Shown: in pieces, positions 18,600 through 26,136 of the stretch
Position numbering within the stretch: the first letter of the stretch is position 1
How the letters are laid out: every line of letters begins with the position of its first letter
Assembly: GCA_965279295.1 (NCBI GenBank)
Contig: CBDIHQ010000018.1
Length of the DNA stretch: 64,000 nt
Strand: one strand, 5' to 3'
DNA from: Aquabacter sp965279295
GTDB taxonomy: Bacteria > Pseudomonadota > Alphaproteobacteria > Rhizobiales > Xanthobacteraceae
Made by a program: the position numbers and the translations under genes
The notes under the pieces: generated by a model
Told to the model about the DNA's origin: nothing
The model's database searches: none
What the model saw: the letters and a program-made list of their open reading frames with translations, nothing else

Positions 18600-18645
18600 A
18601 ATCACAAACTCGCGGTCATTCCGTCCCCAGGACGGAAACCTGGTC

Positions 18646-18990
18646 TCAGGAATTCTGGACGTTCGGTTCCGGCTGGAACGCGGGTTCCGGCTGAAGCTCG
18701 GGCGCGGCAGCGACGGGCACTTCGGGCTCGGCAGCGAGTTGCTTCTCGCGCTCGGCGTCAAAGGCTTCCCAATTCTCGAACAGGGCCGAGAACTCAGTGT
18801 TCCGGGCCGCCAGTGCGTCCGAAAGCGTGGTGACGGCTGACAGAAGTTCGGCCTTCTGCTCGTCGTTCAGAAGCTCCACCGCTTCGCGGAACTTGCGATC
18901 ACGGAAGGTGTCTTTCAGCCGGTCGAGGCCACGCTCCACATCGATCGAAACATCAACAATGGCGTCAACCGCCGTCTTATCTTCACTCAT
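18646..18990 (-). CDS. Small acidic protein of unknown function
   Basis: 114 residues, strongly acidic. Residues 1-75 are predicted helical (DVERGLDRLKDTFRDRKF, then LLNDEQKAELLSAVTTLSDA). The tail of about 30 residues is a Pro/Glu/Ala repeat (PEVPV, PELQPEPA, FQPEPN) that is probably disordered. No signal peptide or membrane helix. The ATG is preceded by GGGGATAA. It is monocistronic: the following terminator is good and the neighbour upstream is 390 bases away. I do not recognise the family. Confidence 0.7.
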   Translation of the reverse strand: MSEDKTAVDAIVDVSIDVERGLDRLKDTFRDRKFREAVELLNDEQKAELLSAVTTLSDALAARNTEFSALFENWEAFDAEREKQLAAEPEVPVAAAPELQPEPAFQPEPNVQNS

Positions 18991-19324
18991 GTCTTATCCC
19001 CTAAGGTTCTAGTCTTGGTTTTTTGAAGACGTCAAATGTCGTTCAATCGGCCACGGCAAGAGTGCTGATTTTCGGTCGGCCGCAACCTGTGCGGATCACA
19101 GAAAAACGTGCAGTTCCAGCCTGTTCCGAATGGTCATTCCATGGTCTTCAAAGTCCGATTCCTCGGCCTCGTTTGTATGAGCGAAACCGACGTTTCCCCT
19201 CTGCCAGCGAAAAAACACAGGCAGCGGTGAACTCTATTTCCGCGTCATAGCCGATTACAGTGGACCAAGTCCAGTTTAGGTTGATTATCCTTGTGCCTAA
19301 GAATGCGCCACTCAGTCTATGCAC
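18991..19324. other. Intergenic stretch without a recognised gene
   Basis: This gap of about 330 bases separates the acidic protein gene from the terminator of the porin-like gene. Both neighbours are on the minus strand, so the promoter of the acidic protein gene should lie here. I see no open frame, repeat or RNA structure that I would call. Confidence 0.4.
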
Positions 19325-19358
19325 AAAAAACGACCGCCTCCGTTTCCGGAGGCGGTCG
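19325..19358 (-). terminator. Strong Rho-independent terminator after the Omp31-like gene
   Basis: A perfect 12-bp stem (CGACCGCCTCCG at 19331-19342 and its complement at 19347-19358) closes on a four-base loop, GAAA on the transcribed strand. It is followed by six T residues in the minus-strand direction. It lies 22 bases after the stop of the outer membrane protein gene. Confidence 0.92.
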
Positions 19359-19380
19359 CGTTTGCTGCAATGCGATAGGA

Positions 19381-20085
19381 TCAGAACTTGTAGTTCACGC
19401 CCACCTTCAGAACGTTCAGCTGGCTGTCTGCGCTGATCGAACCGCCCGTGGAGGGAATGGTATAGTTGCTGCCGCCGAGATCGATGTACTGGTACTCGAT
19501 CTTCGCGGTCCAGTTGTTGGTGAAGGCGTATTCCAGGCCAGCGCCGACGACCCAACCCCAGTTGGTCTCCGAGGTGCTGACGCCATAGATGTTGCCGTAA
19601 TCCGAACGGCCCCAAGCGGCGCCGCCGGTGATGTAGGGCAGCAGGCGATCATAGGCATAACCGACGCGGGCACGGATCGTGCCGTAGGTGTCGAGACTGC
19701 TGCTGGTCACGCCGGCCGCGAACGGGCCAAACGGGACAATGGCGGCGCTGTTGGAACCGATATCGGCCCACTGAACGTCAGCCTCAATGCCGAGCACGAC
19801 ATTGTTGGCGAACTGCCAATTGTAGCCGGCCTGGAAGCCGCCGGTGAAGCCGTTGGCATCACCGATGTTCACCGAGTTGGTGGGGGCGCCGAAGACTGGG
19901 GAGATGGAAAGGTCGTTGTTCTGCCATGCCCAACCGACGTTGCCGCCGATGTAGAAGCCGGTCCAGGAGAACACCGGAACCAGAACAGGGGCAGCCTTCA
20001 CGGGATAGGCCCGTGCGAGGTCGGCGGCAGCGGCCGGGAAGGAGAGAACGGCGAGTGCGACGCCAGACAGAAGAATTTTTTTCAT
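19381..20085 (-). CDS. Outer membrane beta-barrel protein (Omp31/Omp25-like)
   Basis: 234 residues from the ATG at 20085, which follows a good ribosome-binding site (GAGGATCTCCAA). A Sec signal peptide (KKILLSGVALAVLSFPAAAAD) precedes a mature eight-strand barrel with the family motif FSWTGFYIGGNVGWAW, several aromatic-rich strands, and a C-terminal strand ending LKVGVNYKF with the terminal Phe needed for Bam recognition. This is the small porin-like family abundant in Hyphomicrobiales. Monocistronic, with its own terminator. The longer frame from 20109 adds eight residues and skips the ribosome-binding site. Confidence 0.9.
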   Translation of the reverse strand: MKKILLSGVALAVLSFPAAAADLARAYPVKAAPVLVPVFSWTGFYIGGNVGWAWQNNDLSISPVFGAPTNSVNIGDANGFTGGFQAGYNWQFANNVVLGIEADVQWADIGSNSAAIVPFGPFAAGVTSSSLDTYGTIRARVGYAYDRLLPYITGGAAWGRSDYGNIYGVSTSETNWGWVVGAGLEYAFTNNWTAKIEYQYIDLGGSNYTIPSTGGSISADSQLNVLKVGVNYKF

Positions 20086-20347
20086 TTGGAGATCCTCAAG
20101 TGCGATCATGATGGGAACGTCCTAGCACGGAAGTTGGTCGCATTGGTTTCATGCCTTCCATGTCATTTTCACGGGCGTTGATATTTTTGCCACACTCTCA
20201 GCGCGTACAGCTTAGGTGGAGCCGGCGTGCGGCTCCTGCCGGGAGCGTAAGTGCGCTGGCACAATCCTTCAGCTATGACGCATCATGGCTTAAGGCTTTG
20301 GCGCCGCCATAAACGGCCGGCGCCCAATATGTGTGGGAGAGATTGAA

Positions 20348-20698
20348 ATGGCTGGCTCAAGCGTCTCCGGGCGGAAGCCCGAGGTCCTCGCGTTCATCGA
20401 TCAGGTTTCGGATCTCATCCGCGCCGACGACTATGAGGGCGCCGCGGCGGCGATCGCGCAGTTCGCTAAGGCGCATCACAGCCTTCTGTTCTTCGTGCAG
20501 GAGGCGCTCCCCTCCCGCGTGTCCGACCATCTTTTGACCAAGACGGGCGCGCATTCGGCGTTCACCACCTACACATTGCGCAATCCGAACTGGGCGACGG
20601 AACTCACCAACGCGGCCACCAACCCCGAGGCATTCGCCGGCCTCATCAAGGCCATCGAGGCGGCCTTGCTCGCTTCGAAGTCACCCAAGGCCGCCTGA
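20348..20698 (+). CDS. Small cytoplasmic protein of unknown function
   Basis: 116 residues from the ATG at 20348, which is preceded by GGGAGAG at good spacing. Almost entirely alpha-helical by composition (FIDQVSDLIRADDYEGAAAA, AFAGLIKAIEAALLA), with no signal peptide and no membrane segment. A GTG at 20333 would add five residues but has no ribosome-binding site. No family is recognised. The next gene starts 129 bases downstream in the same direction. Confidence 0.7.
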   Translation: MAGSSVSGRKPEVLAFIDQVSDLIRADDYEGAAAAIAQFAKAHHSLLFFVQEALPSRVSDHLLTKTGAHSAFTTYTLRNPNWATELTNAATNPEAFAGLIKAIEAALLASKSPKAA

Positions 20699-20827
20699 AC
20701 ACACACCAATTCCGGCTGCGACGGGCGCCCTGCCCGGCTGCGCATCCAGATAAAGGCTTCACCCAGCCTCATAGGGAACCACAAAGCAGCCTGAGGCTGA
20801 CAGTCCGGCTTAAGCCGGCGGGGAGAG

Positions 20828-22324
20828 ATGATGACCGCCTATTCCGAGCTTTCATCCCATTTCGGCCGCGCATCGGCGCTGTCGAACGCCATCGGCATTC
20901 TTCAATGGGACAGCGACACGATGATGCCGAAAGGCTCCATCGGCACACGGGCTGACAGCCTCGCGCTGCTGCGGGTGATGCAGCACGGCGTCGTTACCGA
21001 CCCGCGCATCGGAGATTGGCTGGAAGCAGCCGACGCGGATACCAACCTCGACGACTGGCAGCGCGCGAACCTGCGCGAGATTCGTCGCGTCTGGACCGTG
21101 GATACGGTGCTGCCGGCAGATCTGGTGGAAGCCTCCAGCAAGGCCGTGTCCGCCTGCGAAATGGCATGGCGTCAGGCGCGGGCAGATTCCAACTTCCCGG
21201 CCCTCCTGCCGTATCTCGGCGAAGTGTTGCGTCTTCAGCGGGAGATCGGCCGCGCCAAAGGCGAGCGGCTCGGCCTCTCCACCTATGATGCCCTGCTGAA
21301 TGACTACGAGCCGGGCGGCCGGTCCGCGCGGATCGACGGGATTTTCGACGATCTCGCCGCCTTTCTTCCCGGGTTCACCGAGGAGGTCTTGGAATATCAA
21401 GCCCGCTTACCGGCTGTGGCCCCGCTGGAAGGTCCGTTCCCTGTGGACTCCCAGCGGGCGCTCGGCCTTGCCATGATGAATGTGCTCGGCTTCGACTTCG
21501 AGCGCGGCCGTCTTGATGTCTCGGCCCATCCGTTCTGCGGCGGGGCGGACAATGATGTGCGCATCACGACACGCTACGACGAAAGCGATTTCGCCCGCGC
21601 CCTCATGGGTGTGATGCACGAAACTGGCCACGCTCTTTATGAGCAGGGCCGCCCGCAGGCATTTCTCCACCAGCCGGTGGGCGCGGCCCGCTCCATGAGC
21701 GTTCACGAAAGCCAATCGCTGCTGATGGAGATGCAGGCCTGCCGCAGCCGCGAATTCATCACTTTCGCCGCGCCCCGCATGCGCGAAACTTTCGGCGGCA
21801 CCGGGCCGGCGTGGGAAGCGGACGCGGTGCTGCGCCATTACACCAAGGTGCAGCGTGGCTTCATCCGCGTGGAAGCGGACGAGGTGACGTATCCCGCCCA
21901 TATCATCCTGCGCTATCGGCTGGAAAAGGCGATGATCGCCGACGAACTGCCGCTCGCCGAGCTGCCGCACGCCTGGAACAGCATGATGAAGGATCTGCTC
22001 GGCATCGTTCCGCCGAACGACCGGCTAGGTTGCCTTCAGGATATCCACTGGCCGAGCGGGGGATGGGGTTATTTCCCCACCTACAGCCTCGGGGCCATGA
22101 CGGCAGCGCAGATTTTCGACGCCGCCAAGCGGGCCGATCCCGAGATGATGCCGAGCATTGCCAAGGGAGATTTCGCCCCGCTGGTCCGCTGGCTGCGCAC
22201 CAACATCCACAGCCTCGGCTCGCTCTACGAGACCGACGAACTCCTCACCCGCGCAACCGGGCGCCCGCTCGACGCCTCGGTGTTCATCGCCCACCTTCGC
22301 CGGCGTTACACCAGCGAACACTGA
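20828..22324 (+). CDS. Metallocarboxypeptidase, peptidase family M32 (Taq type)
   Basis: 498 residues, the normal M32 length. The zinc-binding motif HETGH is at residues 264-268 (MGVMHETGHALYEQGRP), and the M32 motifs HESQSLLMEMQ and YTKVQRGFIRVEADEVTYP are present. Family enzymes remove C-terminal residues broadly, but not proline, and work in the cytoplasm. The N-terminal QWDSDTMMPKG is also conserved in the family. Two adjacent ATG codons (20828 and 20831) follow GGGGAGAG; either may be used. Confidence 0.95.
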   Translation: MMTAYSELSSHFGRASALSNAIGILQWDSDTMMPKGSIGTRADSLALLRVMQHGVVTDPRIGDWLEAADADTNLDDWQRANLREIRRVWTVDTVLPADLVEASSKAVSACEMAWRQARADSNFPALLPYLGEVLRLQREIGRAKGERLGLSTYDALLNDYEPGGRSARIDGIFDDLAAFLPGFTEEVLEYQARLPAVAPLEGPFPVDSQRALGLAMMNVLGFDFERGRLDVSAHPFCGGADNDVRITTRYDESDFARALMGVMHETGHALYEQGRPQAFLHQPVGAARSMSVHESQSLLMEMQACRSREFITFAAPRMRETFGGTGPAWEADAVLRHYTKVQRGFIRVEADEVTYPAHIILRYRLEKAMIADELPLAELPHAWNSMMKDLLGIVPPNDRLGCLQDIHWPSGGWGYFPTYSLGAMTAAQIFDAAKRADPEMMPSIAKGDFAPLVRWLRTNIHSLGSLYETDELLTRATGRPLDASVFIAHLRRRYTSEH

Positions 22325-22335
22325 TCATCCGCGCG

Positions 22336-22662
22336 TCAGCAGTCCTTGCGGGTCGGTCCTACGACTGAAGGGTTGACCCCCTGGACGGTGGCGGGATGTT
22401 CGGTCGGTGAGCCGGGGGTCGGCGAACCCGGCGTGGTTCCGATGTTGGAGCCGCCGGTGCCGCCGGACCATCCGGTGGAGCCGGCATTTCCGGGATCCGT
22501 GCCCGAGCTTCCCCCCTGTTTGGCGGGCGTGGGCGCCGCCTTGTCGGGCGTCGCCTCGCAGCCTGCTGCCGGTCCCAGCTTTTGCGCCACGGCGGGGATT
22601 GTGCCGAGGACGAGCAGAGCCGCCCCTACGCAGGCGATGGAGCGGATTTGGCGGTTGAGCAT
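22336..22662 (-). CDS. Small secreted Gly/Pro/Ser-rich protein
   Basis: 108 residues from the ATG at 22662, which has GAGGAA about six bases upstream. A Sec signal peptide (SIACVGAALLVLGTIPAVAQ) precedes a mature part of about 80 residues with two cysteines, low complexity (GSTGWSGGTGGSNIG; PGSPTPGSPTEHP), and no recognisable fold. Similar short low-complexity exported proteins are frequent in Hyphomicrobiales, but their role is not known to me. It lies 101 bases after selD on the same strand. Confidence 0.65.
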   Translation of the reverse strand: MLNRQIRSIACVGAALLVLGTIPAVAQKLGPAAGCEATPDKAAPTPAKQGGSSGTDPGNAGSTGWSGGTGGSNIGTTPGSPTPGSPTEHPATVQGVNPSVVGPTRKDC

Positions 22663-22763
22663 GAGCATTTCCTCGGCGCTGGTTCCTTTCGAGGGAAACG
22701 CTGCTGTGGCTTGCCCGTTCCGCTGCCTTGTCAATGATAGGAAAGCGGACGAGCCGCCTCGCC

Positions 22764-23819
22764 TCAAAGAGTACCGAAGACCTCTACACGCGGCCGGCCC
22801 TCAATCACCCGGCCGATGCGGCGCGCGAACGGATATCCGGCCGCATGAATTTGCTCCACAAGGCGGTCCGCTGCGTCCTCGGTGCATGAAACCAATAGGC
22901 CGCCGGAGGTCTGGGGATCGGTCAGCAGGTGCCTTTGCCAATCAGGGCAGTCGTCGGGCAGCCGAATGCCGGAACTGTAGCTGGCCCAGTTGCGAAGCGA
23001 AGCGCCGGTGACGAATCCCTGCCGGACCAGTGCCTGGGCATGGGACAGAAGCGGCAAGCGCGCCGCATCAAGCTCGATCGCAACGCCGGAGCCGCGCGCC
23101 ACTTCCAGCGCATGGCCTAAGAGGCCAAAGCCGGTCACGTCGGTCACGGCGTGCACGTCTGCATCGCGCGCCAGCGCGGCGCCGACCTTGTTGAGAAGCG
23201 TGGTCGAAGCAATCATCTCCTCATACGCGTCGGGCGAGAGGGCTTCCTTCTTGAAGGCGGCGGAATACACCCCGACCCCCAGCGCCTTGGTGAGGATCAG
23301 CGCGTCGCCGGGCTGCGCGTCGCTGTTGCGGCGGATATCAGCCTTTTTCACTGTGCCGATTACCGCAAGACCGTAGATCGGCTCCACGCTATCGATGGAG
23401 TGCCCGCCCGCGACCGGTATCCCCGCCTGTGCGCACACCGCCGCCCCGCCTTGGAGGATCGAACGGACCATCGTGGTCTCCACCTTGCCGAGCGGCATGC
23501 CGAGGATGGCAAGCGCCATGATCGGCGTGCCGCCCATGGCGTAGACATCCGAAATCGCGTTGGTGGCGGCGATGCGCCCGAAATGGTCGGGATCGTCCAC
23601 CACCGGCATGAAGAAGTCCGTGGTGGCGATGATGCAGGTGTCGCCATCCAGATCCCACACGGCGGCATCGTCCCCGGTCTCGGTGCCCACCAGAAGCCGC
23701 GCGAACGGCCCCGCCGCCGGTTGGCCGGAGAGAAGCTCCTGGAGCACGGACGGGGCGAGCTTGCAGCCGCAGCCGCCGCCATGGGCCAGGCTGGTGAGAC
23801 GGAAGGCGGGGTCGGGCAT
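22764..23819 (-). CDS. selD: Selenide, water dikinase SelD (selenophosphate synthetase)
   Basis: 351 residues. Makes monoselenophosphate from selenide and ATP, the selenium donor for Sec-tRNA synthesis. The N-terminal active-site loop HGGGCGCK has Cys17 and Lys20, so this enzyme uses cysteine at the position where some SelD proteins have selenocysteine. ATP-binding segments typical of the AIR synthase-like fold follow (GDDAAVWDLD, ATNAISDVYAMGG, VTDVTGFGLLGHALE, TDPQTSGGLL). It is on the opposite strand to the fdh/sel operon, with its start about 2.3 kb away, and probably has its own promoter. Confidence 0.97.
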   Translation of the reverse strand: MPDPAFRLTSLAHGGGCGCKLAPSVLQELLSGQPAAGPFARLLVGTETGDDAAVWDLDGDTCIIATTDFFMPVVDDPDHFGRIAATNAISDVYAMGGTPIMALAILGMPLGKVETTMVRSILQGGAAVCAQAGIPVAGGHSIDSVEPIYGLAVIGTVKKADIRRNSDAQPGDALILTKALGVGVYSAAFKKEALSPDAYEEMIASTTLLNKVGAALARDADVHAVTDVTGFGLLGHALEVARGSGVAIELDAARLPLLSHAQALVRQGFVTGASLRNWASYSSGIRLPDDCPDWQRHLLTDPQTSGGLLVSCTEDAADRLVEQIHAAGYPFARRIGRVIEGRPRVEVFGTL

Positions 23820-23888
23820 GCTTGGTCTTTCGGTTCTGTGGATATGATCATGGTTGGCCGACCAGCCGCAGCATCATGCACGGTGGCC

Positions 23889-24003
23889 CCCTCTCCCGCT
23901 TGCCGGGGAGGGTTGGGGAGGGGGTCGGAGCTTCATAGCAGGCTCCGCACCCCGCCATTTCTCACCCGTTCCCCTCCCGAGCCCTCCCCCAAGCGGGAGA
24001 GGG
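23889..24003. repeat. Palindromic REP-like element between selD and the transglutaminase-like gene
   Basis: CCCTCTCCCGCTTG (23889-23902) is repeated exactly in inverted orientation at 23990-24003. Inside, G-rich and C-rich arms (GGGGAGGGTTGGGGAGGGGG and a matching C-rich stretch near 23971-23990) can continue the pairing. Extragenic elements of this type, with CTCCC and GGGAG cores, are dispersed in many high-GC alphaproteobacterial genomes. It could form a long hairpin in the transcript ahead of selD. Confidence 0.7.
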
Positions 24004-24038
24004 AATGCGCACTGCAAGCAGGGAAGAGGCCGAGAGCA

Positions 24039-25139
24039 TCACACCGAAATCTCGGCCGACTTGATGGAATAGCGGAACGTATCCGGATCCAGGCAGTCCA
24101 GGCGGCCCGCCACCGTTTCGGCCTGGGGATACATGAGGAAGGCCAGCTTCGGCCCGCTCGATCCCGGCAGAGAAACGTCATGGGCGGTGTTGTAGGCCAT
24201 CCAGTTGCCTTCCCAGCTCCCGAACAGGGCTGCACGGGCGGCGGTGACCTTGGCATCGTCCACGGCGAGCTTTCCCGGGGGCTCCTCAAGGATCACCTTG
24301 CGCACATCCGCCGGATCGGTCGGCACCCAGCCGAAGCCGGAGAGATAGACCTCTGCGCGGCAATGCTGCGCCTTGGTCACCACGTCTGAATTTGCGCCGA
24401 GGCTCTTGTAGCCGAACTTGGAAGGTGCGACGCGCAGCCCGTAGACATCGCGCGCCGGAATGCCTGCCGCCCGTACCAGCCCGACGAACAGCGCGTTGAT
24501 GTCGGCGCATTTGCCGCCAAGATTGCCGCTCTTGAGCAGTGAGCCCACATCCCCCACCCCGCAGCCGCGCGTGGCGGCGTTGCGATAGGTGTTCTCCACC
24601 ACCCATTGATAGATGGCGCGGGTCTTCTCCAGATCGCCCGCCGCTCCGGTGGTGATCTTGTCCGAGGTCTCCTTGACGATGCCGTCGGTTGGGATGAAAT
24701 CGGTGGCGGCCAGATAATAGGCCCGCTCCTTGTCGCCGAGCGCAGCCGCCATACCGGGCTTGGCGAAATCTACCGAGCGGTCACGGGTGGCGAATTTGCT
24801 GGTGATTTCAACCACCGGCGCGCCTTCGGCAGGCGTCCATTCCAGTTCCAGCATCTGAGCGCCATAGACAGGGTCGCCCACCGCCTTGGCGGAAGCGGCA
24901 TTGGTGGTCCAGGTGCTGCCGGCGGGCTTGAACCAGTCCGCCTCGCTGAAGGCGGGAAGCGGAACCCAAGCCTTCGCGCCGCCGCCGGTCTTCACCACTT
25001 CCAGGCGGGTCACGACCTGGAAATTGCGCCACGCGCCGGGGGTGGGCGCAAACACCGTTTGGGCGGCGGCGAAACGCGGCAGCAGTGCGGCGCCGGTCAA
25101 GGCGGCGCCTCCCGCGAGAAGCAAGCGACGGTTAATCAT
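24039..25139 (-). CDS. Exported transglutaminase-like cysteine protein
   Basis: 366 residues. An N-terminal signal with RR (INRRLLLAGGAALTGAALLP, then AAAQ) suggests export, possibly by Tat. A transglutaminase-like core follows: Cys211 in LGGKCADINALF, His259 in AQHCRAEVYL and Asp in WVPTDPAD form the expected triad. The N-terminal domain (about 30-150) resembles the beta-sandwich that precedes such cores. Family members may act as periplasmic proteases or amidases rather than crosslinkers. The start overlaps the stop of the upstream thioredoxin gene (ATGA), so the two form an operon. Confidence 0.85.
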   Translation of the reverse strand: MINRRLLLAGGAALTGAALLPRFAAAQTVFAPTPGAWRNFQVVTRLEVVKTGGGAKAWVPLPAFSEADWFKPAGSTWTTNAASAKAVGDPVYGAQMLELEWTPAEGAPVVEITSKFATRDRSVDFAKPGMAAALGDKERAYYLAATDFIPTDGIVKETSDKITTGAAGDLEKTRAIYQWVVENTYRNAATRGCGVGDVGSLLKSGNLGGKCADINALFVGLVRAAGIPARDVYGLRVAPSKFGYKSLGANSDVVTKAQHCRAEVYLSGFGWVPTDPADVRKVILEEPPGKLAVDDAKVTAARAALFGSWEGNWMAYNTAHDVSLPGSSGPKLAFLMYPQAETVAGRLDCLDPDTFRYSIKSAEISV

Positions 25140-25858
25140 TGCAGCTTTCCTCCAGTCTGACCGATTTTATCGGTGGTTTTCGGGATTGTTTCGCCTGCCA
25201 GAGCAGAGAGCACCGCATCCTGGGCGTCCCAGTCCACGTCGCCCTCGGCCATCAGGCGCGAGCGCAGGTTGGCGTCGAGCACCACTGTGCTGGGGAGCCC
25301 GGAAATCCGCCAAGCCTTGGAGACCGCGCGGTCGCGATCCATGAGCACATCGAAGGGAACGGGCGTTTCAGTGAGGAAGCGGCGCACGCGCGCGTCAACC
25401 TCGCCCACATCCACGGCGATGATCGTCACCGGCCGGCCCGCGAACCGCTCCGCAAGGCGCGCGAGCAAGGGCAGTTCCTCGCGGCACGGCTCGCACCAGG
25501 TGGCGAAGAAGTGCACGAGCACCACGCGGCCCTTCAAAACGGCGAGGTGTAGCGGCGCGGGCGGCGCCTGTTCCGGCACGAGGCGATCAAGGGTGAATGC
25601 TGGGACCGGTCCGTCATAGGCGCTCGGCGTGACAGGCGAAGCGGCCAGCACGGTCGCCGAGCTAGCCAGGACCAAAGCCGCCAGCCACCCCTTGTCCGAA
25701 TTCGCGAGCCTTATCAGCGCCCCGCCTGAGGCGAGTGCGGAATGGAGGGTCGATCTTAGATATGATGCGCCCCGAAACTCGGGAGCATGGCGTGGGCTCA
25801 CACGATGACTTTGCGCTGCAACGCTTAAGGGGTCAATCGATGTTCCCGTGAAATACAA
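25136..25858 (-). CDS. TlpA/ResA-type periplasmic thioredoxin
   Basis: A thioredoxin-fold domain with the active site FFATWCEPCREELP and the cis-proline region SGLPSTVVLD is clear. Before it is a hydrophobic segment (WLAALVLASSATVLAAS) that would serve as signal peptide or anchor. It probably reduces or isomerises disulfides in the periplasm. The start is uncertain: the frame is open to a TTG at 25858, but the first 50 or so residues look non-coding, and no ATG precedes the hydrophobic segment, so a GTG or TTG start near 25700-25800 is likely. Coupled to the transglutaminase-like gene. Confidence 0.8.
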   Translation of the reverse strand: MYFTGTSIDPLSVAAQSHRVSPRHAPEFRGASYLRSTLHSALASGGALIRLANSDKGWLAALVLASSATVLAASPVTPSAYDGPVPAFTLDRLVPEQAPPAPLHLAVLKGRVVLVHFFATWCEPCREELPLLARLAERFAGRPVTIIAVDVGEVDARVRRFLTETPVPFDVLMDRDRAVSKAWRISGLPSTVVLDANLRSRLMAEGDVDWDAQDAVLSALAGETIPKTTDKIGQTGGKLQ

Positions 25859-26136
25859 GACAGGAAAATCCGGCGGCCAAATCTATCTGCCTGTTCGCAG
25901 TTGCAGCATAAACTTCTCCAACTCCCTTCGCTTCCGCAGCGTAGACAATGGACCGGAAGAAAATTCACCCAAAAGTATAAGACGAAAACGCTGGCGAACA
26001 CATTCTTTTGCTCAGCCTCAGTTTGACATGATTCCATTTACAAAATAGCCTTCTTGGCAAGTCGGAATCCCGGCGGAAAGGCTTTGTCTGCCTTTGCACG
26101 TCCCCCGTTGGGGGCTCCAATCGGAGGTCATCTTCG

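Noticed and set aside
26060..26110. Possible sigma-54 promoter upstream of formate dehydrogenase (AGGCTTTGTCTGCCTTTGCA)
   Set aside because: The GG and GC elements are not ten bases apart in any register, so the -24/-12 rule is not met.
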